The notes under the pieces are model-generated. The model was not told where the DNA came from and ran no database searches. It worked only from the letters and a program-made list of their open reading frames with translations. Position numbers and translations under genes: made by a program. From assembly GCA_964244115.1 (NCBI GenBank), contig CAXTHM010000006.1, positions 1 through 64,000 on the forward strand: a stretch of 64,000 nt of DNA. Direction: 5' to 3'. The stretch comes from CADCWK01 sp964244115 (GTDB lineage Bacteria; Chloroflexota; Chloroflexia; Thermomicrobiales; UBA6265). Positions 43,578 through 51,491 of this stretch are shown in pieces; the first letter of the stretch is position 1, and each line of letters starts with the position of its first letter.

Positions 43578-44711
43578 TCATGAGTCGCGTTCGGCGGCGT
43601 TGGCGGAGCGTTTGACGATCTGCTTCTGGCGGAGGGCGCGTTCGGCCTCGGCGAAGTAGTCGGCGATGTCGCCCTGGGTGCGGATCCAGTCGAGGTAGCG
43701 GTCGATGCCGTCGGAGAGTGTGACCTGGGGGGCGAAGCCGAGTTCGGCGATCCGGCCGATGTCGGAGATCAGGGCGCGCATCTCGCCGGGGCGGTACTCG
43801 CCGGGGATGAGGGGCTCGATGTCCCGGCCCAGACGGTTGGCGAGCAGGCGGGCGAGATCGCCGATCTCGGCGGCGTTGCCGGTGCCGACGTTGAAGACGC
43901 GGCCGTCGGCGCGGTCGTCGGTCGCGACGAGCATGTTGGCGCGGGCGATGTCCTCGACGAAGATCAGGTCGCGGGACTGGTGGCCGTCCTCGTAGACGAG
44001 CGGCGGTCGGTCGTTCATGAGTCGAGTGCAGAAGATCGCGATCACGCCGGTGTAGGGGTTGAAGATCGACTGGCGGGGGCCGTACGTGCAGGAGTAGCGC
44101 AGGGCGACGGCGGGGATGCCGGTCGCGCGGCCGAACGAGAGGGTGAGCTTCTCCTGGTCGGCCTTGGAGATGGCGTAGGTGTTCTCGCCGCCCATCGGGG
44201 CGTCCTCGTCGGTCGGGACGGGGGTGGCGACTTCGCCGGAGACGGGGTCGTGCATGGCGTAGTCGCCGGCGGCGAGCTGGGCGATCGGGCGGGTGGTGCC
44301 GTAGAAGTGGCCGCTGGTCGGGCCGTGGTAGGCGCCCTCGTTGTAGACGGCCTGCGAGGAGGCGACGACGATCTTCCGGATCGGCAGGTCGCGCTCGCGG
44401 ATGGTCTCCAGCATCAGGGCGGTGCCGAGGGAGTTGACCTCGATGAACTTGGCGATCTCGGGCATGTAGCCGCCGTAGGCCGCCTCGTGGAAGACGATGT
44501 CGACGCCGTCGAGGGCCCGCTCCCAGGCGGCGCGGTCGCGGACGTCGCCCTCGATGAACTCGGCGTCCTCGGGCACCCAGGCGGGCTTGCCCTGGCGGTG
44601 GGTGTAGGGCTCGAGTCGGTCGAGGATGCGGACCTCCCAGCCCTGCGCCTGGGCGAGGTCGACGATGTGGGAGCCGATCAGGCCGGCGCCGCCGGTCACG
44701 AGTGCCTTCAT
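43578..44711 (-). CDS. NAD-dependent sugar epimerase/dehydratase (extended SDR)
   Basis: A 377-residue extended SDR enzyme. The NAD-binding GGAGLIG lies at 7-13. S118/S119 and Y179-x3-K183 (YAISK) form the catalytic set. Substrate-side GPRQSIFNPYTGV and a NVGTGNAAEI loop follow. Nucleotide-sugar epimerases of this kind supply glycan precursors, and the gene lies in the glycan cluster. An AGGAACC stretch precedes the ATG. The product sugar cannot be told. Confidence 0.87.
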   Translation of the reverse strand: MKALVTGGAGLIGSHIVDLAQAQGWEVRILDRLEPYTHRQGKPAWVPEDAEFIEGDVRDRAAWERALDGVDIVFHEAAYGGYMPEIAKFIEVNSLGTALMLETIRERDLPIRKIVVASSQAVYNEGAYHGPTSGHFYGTTRPIAQLAAGDYAMHDPVSGEVATPVPTDEDAPMGGENTYAISKADQEKLTLSFGRATGIPAVALRYSCTYGPRQSIFNPYTGVIAIFCTRLMNDRPPLVYEDGHQSRDLIFVEDIARANMLVATDDRADGRVFNVGTGNAAEIGDLARLLANRLGRDIEPLIPGEYRPGEMRALISDIGRIAELGFAPQVTLSDGIDRYLDWIRTQGDIADYFAEAERALRQKQIVKRSANAAERDS

Positions 44712-44795
44712 CTGGTTCCTGTCACCTGTTGTGTTCGGAGTCTTACGGTAAAAGGCGTCAGGCGTATGATTGTGGCATGAAATAATCGATGGACG

Positions 44796-45224
44796 TCAAG
44801 CGCTCCGCGATACGAGTGGCTGGTCGTCGTATCGAATCCAGTTCGGTCCGATCGAAAGCAGTAATCGTTGGCCGCGTGCCCATGCCCAATCGAGGGTCAC
44901 CTCGATCAGGCTGATGATCTGTTCGAGACGTTCTCGCTGCTCCGCGTACGGTCCACATAACATGATGCGGCCATACCCCGTGGTGATGGCGATATCGAAG
45001 TTGTAGCGGGGTTGCTGGATCAGTCTCATGAATCGGCGGTCGTGGCTCACGATGATCCATCCCTCCGTGCGGGCAAATGCGTCGATGTCCGGGTCGGGCG
45101 TTCCCTCAGGGAAGACTCGATTGACGTAGGCAACGTCGTAGCCGCGCACCTCGAAGACCGATCCGACGGCCTCAATGACATTGGCGTCGATCAGAAAGCG
45201 TGGCCGGTTGGGGTTTGCGTCCAT
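44796..45224 (-). CDS. DUF5615 PIN-like toxin, module 1
   Basis: A 142-residue protein of the PIN-like DUF5615 family (COG4634). D13 is in FLIDANV, an acidic set in TPDPDIDAF (44-48) and H61/D62 in IIVSHDRRF, the family's usual active-site pattern. The C-terminal half extends beyond the short family core. It lies 14 bases after its MerR-DUF433 partner on the same strand, so the two form a toxin-antitoxin-like operon. No activity is proven for most members. Confidence 0.82.
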   Translation of the reverse strand: MDANPNRPRFLIDANVIEAVGSVFEVRGYDVAYVNRVFPEGTPDPDIDAFARTEGWIIVSHDRRFMRLIQQPRYNFDIAITTGYGRIMLCGPYAEQRERLEQIISLIEVTLDWAWARGQRLLLSIGPNWIRYDDQPLVSRSA

Positions 45225-45238
45225 CCCGTTGCTCTGGC

Positions 45239-45868
45239 TCAGGCGGCGGATCGTCGAGCGAGCACGGCTGTGACATCTTCGATGACCAGTGATGGGAACG
45301 CGTCGACGATCTGACTCGCGCTGTAGCCATTACTGGCGAGTTCAAGGATCGACTCGACCGGGACACGGGTGCCACGCACGACCAGACGATTGCCCTGAAC
45401 GCTTCGCCGCCGCTCCGTCTGGCCAATATCAGCGGGATCGCGCCGGCCAAGTGCTTCGCTGGCCCGCTCGGCGTCGAGCGCAACCGGTTCGATCTCGATG
45501 GCGATCGCGACCTGGCCGGGTCTGCCTGTGGAGAGCAGGGTCCCAGTGGCTGGCTCACGGAAGAGCAGGTCATTCCCTCGGACCCAGAGCCGCAGTTCCG
45601 ACCAGGGCCGCTCGGCGTGGGACCGCAGGAAGTCCGCCGCCTGGCGGAGGCGCTGCAGCGAGAGTCCATGCTGGTCACGCAGGATGCCGAGCGTACGAAG
45701 TCCGACGACATCCGCGAAGGAATACAGGGCGCCTCGGGGTGTCGCGTCGGGGTCATAGAGCACACTCGGGACGAGCACGCCGCTGCTGGCCCAATACGCG
45801 ACGCGACGCGGCGAGACGTTGGCGACTTTCGCGGCCTGTTCGGTTGTATAGGCGCTGAAGACGGCCAT
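45239..45868 (-). CDS. MerR-type HTH fused to DUF433, module 1 antitoxin
   Basis: A 209-residue protein. Residues 7-80 form a MerR-like winged helix (YTTEQAAKVANVSPRRVAYW, then DVVGLRTLGILRDQHGLSL). A middle part of about 60 residues is unknown. The C-terminal DUF433 domain carries GNRLVVRGTRVPVESILELA and YSASQIVDAFPSL. DUF433 proteins are predicted antitoxins of DUF5615 toxins. An AGGA before the ATG at 45868 favours this start over 45895. A promoter upstream is listed. It should bind its own promoter. Confidence 0.83.
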   Translation of the reverse strand: MAVFSAYTTEQAAKVANVSPRRVAYWASSGVLVPSVLYDPDATPRGALYSFADVVGLRTLGILRDQHGLSLQRLRQAADFLRSHAERPWSELRLWVRGNDLLFREPATGTLLSTGRPGQVAIAIEIEPVALDAERASEALGRRDPADIGQTERRRSVQGNRLVVRGTRVPVESILELASNGYSASQIVDAFPSLVIEDVTAVLARRSAA

Positions 45869-45907
45869 CTCGTGTCCTGCTTCGACAGTATCCATCCAAT
45901 GGGAACA

Positions 45908-45936
45908 CTTGTACGCGTACCTGGAGGTCCCGTCAA
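45908..45936 (-). promoter_or_regulatory. Candidate promoter of MerR-DUF433/DUF5615 module 1
   Basis: On the minus strand TTGACG (45936-45931) and TACAAG (45913-45908) are spaced by 17 bases, about 40 bases before the chosen ATG at 45868. The -10 is weak, as for MerR-controlled promoters. Confidence 0.4.
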
Positions 45937-45949
45937 GGGGATCGCTCGC

Positions 45950-47140
45950 CTACCCCAGATGCAGCAGCAGCCGGGCGCCAACCGTCGCGGTCACTGGCAG
46001 GGGGCGGACGGTGCGGATCATCATTCGCATGTGGGCGGGGTCGGTGAGCCAGCGCTGGGCAAGGCCTTCGGCGCGGAGCCAGGGGAGCGAGCGGCGGGCG
46101 ATCCGGCGAGGGTAGGCGGCGAGGGCGTCGGCGCGGACATCGTTGGCGGTAAGGGCATGGGCGAGGATCTCGCCGGCGTGGGAGCCGGATTCGAGGGCGA
46201 AGGCGATCCCGGCGCCGGTCAGCGGGCCGACCAGCGCCGCGGCCTCCCCGGCGACGAGCAGGCCGTCGGCGGCAAGGCGGCGGGGGCGGGGACCGAGGTC
46301 GAGCGGCCAGGTCCGGGCGCGGCCGTCGGGCTGGGCGTCGCGGAGCCAGGCGGCGGCGGGGGAGGCCGGGTCGGAGACGAACCGCTCGTAGAGGCCGTGG
46401 AGGTGCTCGTCGGCGCCGCCCTCGGTCAGGGTGCCGACACCGACGTTGGCGCCGCCGCCCGGCAGCGGGAACACCCAGCCGTAGCCGGGCAGGACCCACT
46501 CATTGAGCGTGAAGGCGATCCGGCCCGGTGGGGACGTGACGCCGGTGAAGTAGCCGCGCATGGCGATCCCGCGGGCCGGTCCGGCCGCGGGGTCCGAGGG
46601 CGGGTCGGTCAGCAAGTCCGGGGCGACGCGGCAGCCGTAGCCGCCGGCCATGACGACGGCGGAGGCGCGGAGCGTGACGTCGCCATCGGTACCCGGCACC
46701 CGGCCGGTGACGGTCCGCTCGCCACCCTGCCACGGGCCGACGCGGCGGACGGTCATCCGGCGGAGCTCGGCTCCGTCCCGGACGGCGGCGTCGACCATGG
46801 CGGCGTCGAAGACCATGCGGGGGATAACGCGGGCGTCGGAATGGGCGAGGACGCGGTGGCCGATCCGGGTCCGGGGGGCGAGGTCGAGGTCGCCGCCATC
46901 GGCGACGAGGACGGCGCCGTCCAGCCGCGGGTAGGGGGCGAGGCTGTCCTCGGCGATCCCGAGGCGGCGGGCGAGGGCCATCGCCCGGGCGCCGATCAGG
47001 TCGCCGCAGGGTTTGTCGCGAGGGAAGTCGGCCCGGTCGAGCAGCAGGACGCGCTGGCCGGCCCGGGCGAGGCTGATGGCGGCGGCGCTGCCGGCCGGTC
47101 CGGCCCCGACGACGATGACATCCGGGTTCGGGCCGGCCAT
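45950..47140 (-). CDS. Geranylgeranyl reductase family flavoprotein
   Basis: A 396-residue FAD-dependent oxidoreductase. The dinucleotide motif is VVGAGPAGSAAAISLARAG at 10-28, the family PCGDLIGARAM follows near 44, and the second FAD motif is LLVAGEAAALVGPLTGAGI. Enzymes of this group reduce isoprenoid double bonds in lipids, quinones or pigments, or act as related halogenase-like oxygenases. The length is normal. No pathway partner is adjacent. Confidence 0.88.
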   Translation of the reverse strand: MAGPNPDVIVVGAGPAGSAAAISLARAGQRVLLLDRADFPRDKPCGDLIGARAMALARRLGIAEDSLAPYPRLDGAVLVADGGDLDLAPRTRIGHRVLAHSDARVIPRMVFDAAMVDAAVRDGAELRRMTVRRVGPWQGGERTVTGRVPGTDGDVTLRASAVVMAGGYGCRVAPDLLTDPPSDPAAGPARGIAMRGYFTGVTSPPGRIAFTLNEWVLPGYGWVFPLPGGGANVGVGTLTEGGADEHLHGLYERFVSDPASPAAAWLRDAQPDGRARTWPLDLGPRPRRLAADGLLVAGEAAALVGPLTGAGIAFALESGSHAGEILAHALTANDVRADALAAYPRRIARRSLPWLRAEGLAQRWLTDPAHMRMMIRTVRPLPVTATVGARLLLHLG

Positions 47141-47237
47141 GGCGAAGGTCCTCTGGGGTGGTCCGGGATGGGGGACTGTTCAAGTCGAACTGTGTCGGTA
47201 GGCGAACTAACGAGGGCTTGCAGTCGAAGCGCTCGTG

Positions 47238-47332
47238 TGGCGAAGGAGTCCCCACCCCCAGCCCCTCCCCTGCTCACCTGTTCGCTCACCCGCTGAAGCG
47301 GCTTCGGCTCACAGGTGCCAGGAGAGGGGAGC
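47238..47332. repeat. Family A hairpin repeat
   Basis: It has CCCCTCCCCTGCTCACCTG with the GCTCACCCGCTGAAGCGGCTTCGGCTCACAGGTG core. It lies between the flavoprotein and MarR genes. Confidence 0.75.
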
Positions 47333-47444
47333 AGATTCGTCTATCGAGGTTGGGTAGGTCGTGCGAACACTGCTGTAATGGACGGATACGCACGATCGCG
47401 TCCAGTGGACCCGCCATCCGGACGGCTATCCCGCGTTCGACAGA

Positions 47445-48002
47445 TCAGTCCGGGCTGGCATCCTCGTGATCGTCGGCGTCGGCCCGGATCAGGGATGGCC
47501 GGCTCCGGCGGCGCTTGTGGTCGAGGTCGGCCGCGATCCGGATCAGGATCGGCAGGCTCTCGCGCAGGGTCGTGAGCTCGGCGTCGCTGGCGAAGGCCAT
47601 GCTGTCGAGCATCTCGCCGACGAACAGCTCCTCGATGGAGACGCTGATCGCGGTGCCCAGGTCGGTGATGCGGACGGACTGGCCGCGGCGGTCGATCGGG
47701 TCGGTCCGGCGGGAGATGAACCCGCTCGTCTCCAGCCGGACCAGCACCCGGGTGATCACGCTGGGCTGGACGCCGAAGTAGTCGGCCAGCAGCGAGGGCG
47801 AGACGGGACCGTCGGCGATCAGCCCGTAGCGGAGCCCGTAGAGGATGGCCGCCTGACGGTAGCCGACCTTGCCGTGGGGCGTCTCGAAGTCCCGCACGGC
47901 CGTGGCCCATTCCCCGAAGGAGGGCAGGACCTGGATCATCCGGGCCGCGAGGTCGCTGCGCTCGCTCCCCGACGCGACGGATGTCTGTCCCGTGTCGTCC
48001 AT
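47445..48002 (-). CDS. MarR family transcriptional regulator
   Basis: A 185-residue winged-helix protein. The recognition region is LLADYFGVQPSVITRVLVRLE and the wing is GFISRRTDPIDRRGQSVRIT, the classical MarR pattern (DxRDxR-like). Helices at both ends make the dimer. It probably responds to a small phenolic or oxidative signal; the target gene is unknown. The ATG at 48002 is chosen; one at 48047 has no support. Confidence 0.88.
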   Translation of the reverse strand: MDDTGQTSVASGSERSDLAARMIQVLPSFGEWATAVRDFETPHGKVGYRQAAILYGLRYGLIADGPVSPSLLADYFGVQPSVITRVLVRLETSGFISRRTDPIDRRGQSVRITDLGTAISVSIEELFVGEMLDSMAFASDAELTTLRESLPILIRIAADLDHKRRRSRPSLIRADADDHEDASPD

Positions 48003-48445
48003 ACGGTCCCTGCCTCCGGCCCACGAAACGGCGTTGCTGGCCTCCAAGGATACCGCGCCGGTCGTTCCTCGCCTCGGACCCTGGCGTCACGCTCCCCTTT
48101 GGCGGCGATCCACGTTCCGCGCCAGCCGTTGGTCGGGCTCAATTCGTCGGGCTGAATCCCCCAGCGGGGCGAGACCCCTGCCCGGCTCGTTGCGCGCGGC
48201 GGCGCTCACGCCCGGAGGGGGCTGTCGGGGCGCGAGTCGAATCGCCCTCGGCGAAGAGCGACCATGATCCTCGCGGTCCGGGTGTTCCGGTGAGGACGTG
48301 AGGGACGACACCGGCGCCACACGCCCCCTGTGCTTGGCTCCGCTGGTGGCCGACCGCGACCACGCCAATCGGAGCGTCGGGTGCGAACCCAGGGTCAGCG
48401 ACCGCGTCTGGGCGGTCGTCCATCGTCCCATGGTCCCGCGGACGA
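48003..48445. other. Intergenic region with a Family A repeat
   Basis: The gap holds the upstream region of the MarR gene on the minus strand and the repeat at 48158-48224. No gene is supported. Confidence 0.5.
48158..48224. repeat. Family A hairpin repeat, degenerate variant
   Basis: It has CCCCAGCGGGGCGAGACCCC, then the GCGCGCGGCGGCGCTCACGCCCGGAGGGGGC core. It is shorter than the other copies. Confidence 0.6.
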
Positions 48446-48489
48446 AACGACAGGACCGCCGCTCGACCCGCAGCGGCGGTCCTGTCGTT
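48446..48489 (-). terminator. Hairpin terminator after the ATP-grasp gene
   Basis: Positions 48446-48463 and 48472-48489 pair perfectly over 18 bases with an 8-base loop. It lies 22 bases beyond the stop of the minus-strand ATP-grasp gene, and A-rich sequence follows on the plus strand side. Confidence 0.75.
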
Positions 48490-48511
48490 CGGCGGGCGAT
48501 GGCGGCCACGG

Positions 48512-49450
48512 CTAGACGCCGACCGGTTCCCGGACCTCGGCCAGGACGGCCTTGAGATACCGGGCCAGTTCGCCGGGTCCGGAGCGCGGGGCGATGGCCT
48601 CGACGTCGGGGTTGTAGTTCGTGTTGGTGTTGACGTCGTAGACCAGGACGCGGCCGTCTTTCGCCTCGATGAATTCGAAGCCGGCGACCTCGAGCTGGTA
48701 CGCCTCGGCGAAGGCCTCGATCTGGCCGATGAGCGGGCTGTCGAAGCCGGCGCGGAGCGCGAAGAGGCTCTCGGCCTGGATCGGTCGGCCCTGGTCGTCC
48801 AGCTCGCAGGCGTCGGCCGGGCAGAGCTGGAAGCCGCCCCGGGCGGTGTCGGCGGTGATGGCGTAGACGTAGCGGTACCCGACGGTCTCGACCCGGGTGA
48901 TGAACGGCGCGCGGGGCTCGACGTACTCCTGCAGCAGGGTGATGCCATCGACGGGCTGCTCGAACGCGTCCGAGGCGACATAGTCCCGGAAGGTGACGAG
49001 GTCGTCGAAGCGGCGAACGCCGAGGCCCTTGCCGCCCTGGTTGTGCTTGGTGATGAACGGCGTCGGGAACCGCTCGGCCGCGGCGACCAGATCGTCCCGG
49101 CCGACGACGGCGACGGTCCGGGGGACGGCGATCCCGAAGGCCTTGAGGCGGGTGAGCTGGCGGACCTTGCTGACCTCCATCTCGACGACGGCGCGACCGT
49201 TGACGACGCGGCGGCCGTGGGCTTCCAGCCATTCGAGGATGGCGCGGGTGTAGTCCTTGGACCAGGCGTGGTCGCGGGTGTGGGACGAGGCGCTGAGCCG
49301 GTTGTAGAAGACGCCCTCCGGCGGGGCGGCGTCGAGGTCGATGGTGCCGGTCGTCAGCAGCCACTCCTGGTAGTCGAGCCCGGCGGCCTCGAAGGCGCGG
49401 CCAAAGGGCGGGAACCAGTCGGGGTTCTCGTGGAGGACGTAGACGGTCAT
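48512..49450 (-). CDS. ATP-grasp ligase-like protein
   Basis: A 312-residue protein of the ATP-grasp fold, near RimK/glutathione-synthetase-like ligases. The phosphate loop is FITKHNQGGKGLGVRRF. The hinge is LLQEYVEPR, and the metal end is FEFIEAKDGRVLVYDVNTNTNY. These enzymes join a carboxylate to an amine through an acyl-phosphate; the substrates are unknown. The ATG at 49450 has AAGGA upstream; a frame running 177 bases further upstream lacks such support. Confidence 0.85.
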   Translation of the reverse strand: MTVYVLHENPDWFPPFGRAFEAAGLDYQEWLLTTGTIDLDAAPPEGVFYNRLSASSHTRDHAWSKDYTRAILEWLEAHGRRVVNGRAVVEMEVSKVRQLTRLKAFGIAVPRTVAVVGRDDLVAAAERFPTPFITKHNQGGKGLGVRRFDDLVTFRDYVASDAFEQPVDGITLLQEYVEPRAPFITRVETVGYRYVYAITADTARGGFQLCPADACELDDQGRPIQAESLFALRAGFDSPLIGQIEAFAEAYQLEVAGFEFIEAKDGRVLVYDVNTNTNYNPDVEAIAPRSGPGELARYLKAVLAEVREPVGV

Positions 49451-49761
49451 GGCGGTCCTTTCCGGCGCGAATCGGTATTCCTGCCGGCAAGCATACCCGG
49501 CTCGGTCGGACCTCGGCTGGTACCGGATCGAGAAGTCGACAAACGTCAGTGCGCCGCCCGTAGGGGTGGCGGCGACCGTCGGTCGGTTCGCCGAATGGCC
49601 GAACGAACGTTGACGCCGTCCCTCCACGGGCGGCGATCGTCGACCATCCGCCCCGTCGCCAGGTGCCGCTACTTGACGCCAGGTAATATGCTTACGAACG
49701 GATAGTCATTCGATGGTGTCGGCGGCCGGTCGGACGGACGGGTCGCGAAGAGGGTTCCCCT
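49451..49761. other. Divergent promoter region, no gene
   Basis: The gap separates the divergent ATP-grasp and PPOX genes and must hold both promoters. TTGACG at 49673 is not followed by a -10 at normal spacing. No gene is supported. Confidence 0.45.
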
Positions 49762-50157
49762 GTGGCCGAGATTCCCGCGTCCTTCCATGATCTGCTGACC
49801 GCGCCGGGCGTCGGCGTCCTGACGACGATCGGGGCCGACGGGCTGCCGCAGACGACGGCACTCTGGTATCTGTTCGAGGACGGCCAGGTCCGGCTGTCGC
49901 TCAACCGGGCCCGCCAGAAGACGAAGAACCTCGAGCGGAACCCGAACGTGTCGTTCTTCCTGCTCGACCCGGCCAATCCGTACCGGACGATCGAGGTCCG
50001 GGGGACGGCGACGATCACGCCCGACGATGACTACACCTTCGCGGATCGGATAGGGCAGCAGTACGGCGGGGCCAACGTCCGGGACAACGACCGGCCGGGC
50101 GAGTCGCGGGTCATCGTCGCGATCGAGCCGGTGAAGGTGAACACCTTCGGCGGCTGA
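49762..50157 (+). CDS. PPOX-type F420/FMN-dependent oxidoreductase (TIGR03618-like)
   Basis: A 131-residue split-barrel flavoprotein. It shows PGVGVLTTIGADGLPQTT, WYLFEDGQVRLSLNRARQKTKNL and the VRGTATITPDDDYTFADRIG strand set of the family. Such proteins bind F420 or FMN and reduce small substrates. GTG start. The length is complete. Confidence 0.88.
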   Translation: MAEIPASFHDLLTAPGVGVLTTIGADGLPQTTALWYLFEDGQVRLSLNRARQKTKNLERNPNVSFFLLDPANPYRTIEVRGTATITPDDDYTFADRIGQQYGGANVRDNDRPGESRVIVAIEPVKVNTFGG

Positions 50158-50262
50158 ACTGTCGCTATCGATTCCCTTGTCTCATCGATGTGCCGTCAGC
50201 GCGGATATCTGGGACTCCCCACTCCTTTCCAAAGGAAACTGACGGGGTATCGACGGGTTCGT

Positions 50263-50733
50263 TCAACCCTGATCGTCATCTCGCTCATCTGTCGCCGAAG
50301 GGACGTCAGGAGCGATGCGGTCGAGTCGATAGCGAACTTCGACCTCCTGCTCCAGCAGGACGATCCGGACGATCTCCAGGTTGGTACCTTGCGCGTATTC
50401 CAGATGATGCTCGACGACGGGCCAGCACTGGCGGGTACGTTCGACGGAGCGGGCGTATGACATCCCGAGCTGGAGTAACGGGACCTGGCGCAGATCACGG
50501 CGGCTCATGAAACTGGCCTGCCTGAGCAGGACGCGGAAATCACGATCGTGGCTCACGACGATCAGGCTCCGGCTTCGGGCAAGCCGTGCGAGGTCTTCAT
50601 CGGGTGCGCCAGCCGACAGCGACTGACGTGAACCGTAGACCTGATAGCCCAGGGCCAGAATAGTCTCTGCCACCCCGGACTGGACGTTCTCATCGATCAG
50701 GAACCGGAACGGGCTGTCTGATGCCGAGGTCAT
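50263..50733 (-). CDS. DUF5615 PIN-like toxin, module 2
   Basis: A 156-residue paralogue of the protein at 44796. D14 is in FLIDENV, E46/D47 in GAPDEDLARLA, and H62/D63 in VVSHDRDF. It starts three bases after the end of its MerR-DUF433 partner. The C-terminus is longer than the family core and is charged (SATDERDDDQG). It is the second such module within 6 kb. Confidence 0.83.
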   Translation of the reverse strand: MTSASDSPFRFLIDENVQSGVAETILALGYQVYGSRQSLSAGAPDEDLARLARSRSLIVVSHDRDFRVLLRQASFMSRRDLRQVPLLQLGMSYARSVERTRQCWPVVEHHLEYAQGTNLEIVRIVLLEQEVEVRYRLDRIAPDVPSATDERDDDQG

Positions 50734-50736
50734 CCG

Positions 50737-51375
50737 TCAGGCGACATCCGCGCTGGATGCGTAGGCCAGAGCGGCTTCGACGTCGACGACCTGGAGGTGC
50801 GGGTAGGCGTCGATGATCGCCTGCGTCGAGTACCCGGCATTGGAGAGTTCGTGGATCGCGACGACTGGGATTCGGGTGCCGGCGATCACCGGCTCGTTGC
50901 CGAGGACACCGCGATGACGCTCGACCTGGCCAAACTGTTCGGGAGACCGTTGCAGCGCCGCGTCGACCCTTCGACGGACATCCTCTATCAGTTCCATCAG
51001 GTCGATTGACCGTACCTCGTCGGGGTGATCGGACTCCCACCGGCCAGTCACAGGGTCGAGCAGGACGAGCTGGCGACCGAGCGCACCGAACCCCAGGTCC
51101 GACCAGGGCGTGTCGCGATGCCTGGCGAGATATCGGCCGGCGCGTCCGAGATCCTCCGTTCGCAACCCCAGATCGCGTCGAAGGTTTGCCAGCGCCCGCA
51201 GGTTCAAAAGGTCCCGGAACCCGTAGATGTCGCGTCCTGATTCATCCGCAAGATCATCGAAGGACGACTGGATGATACCGGCCGAATGCCAGGACCGGAG
51301 CGTGCCCTTCGGCAGGCCAGTCACCTGAACTGCCCCGTCCACATCGAGGGCCAGGACATCATACGGCTCGCTCAT
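50737..51375 (-). CDS. MerR-type HTH fused to DUF433, module 2 antitoxin
   Basis: A 212-residue protein with the same order as the module 1 antitoxin: an N-terminal MerR-like helix-turn-helix (DGAVQVTGLPKGTLRSWHSAG; then FRDLLNLRALANLRRDLGL), a middle region (DLGFGALGRQLVLLDPVTG) similar in place to module 1, and C-terminal DUF433 (GNEPVIAGTRIPVVAIHELS, YSTQAIIDAYPHL). A GCAGGGGCG stretch precedes the ATG at 51375. An ATG at 51432 is possible but less likely. Confidence 0.82.
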   Translation of the reverse strand: MSEPYDVLALDVDGAVQVTGLPKGTLRSWHSAGIIQSSFDDLADESGRDIYGFRDLLNLRALANLRRDLGLRTEDLGRAGRYLARHRDTPWSDLGFGALGRQLVLLDPVTGRWESDHPDEVRSIDLMELIEDVRRRVDAALQRSPEQFGQVERHRGVLGNEPVIAGTRIPVVAIHELSNAGYSTQAIIDAYPHLQVVDVEAALAYASSADVA

Positions 51376-51491
51376 GGTGACGCCCCTGCCATTGAGAACC
51401 GTGGAGATGGACCCATGCCCGGTGATCTCCACTCGGAATTGTACCCAGAGCCAGCATTCTCTTACCGTCTGACGACGCCAGGTAATGACGG

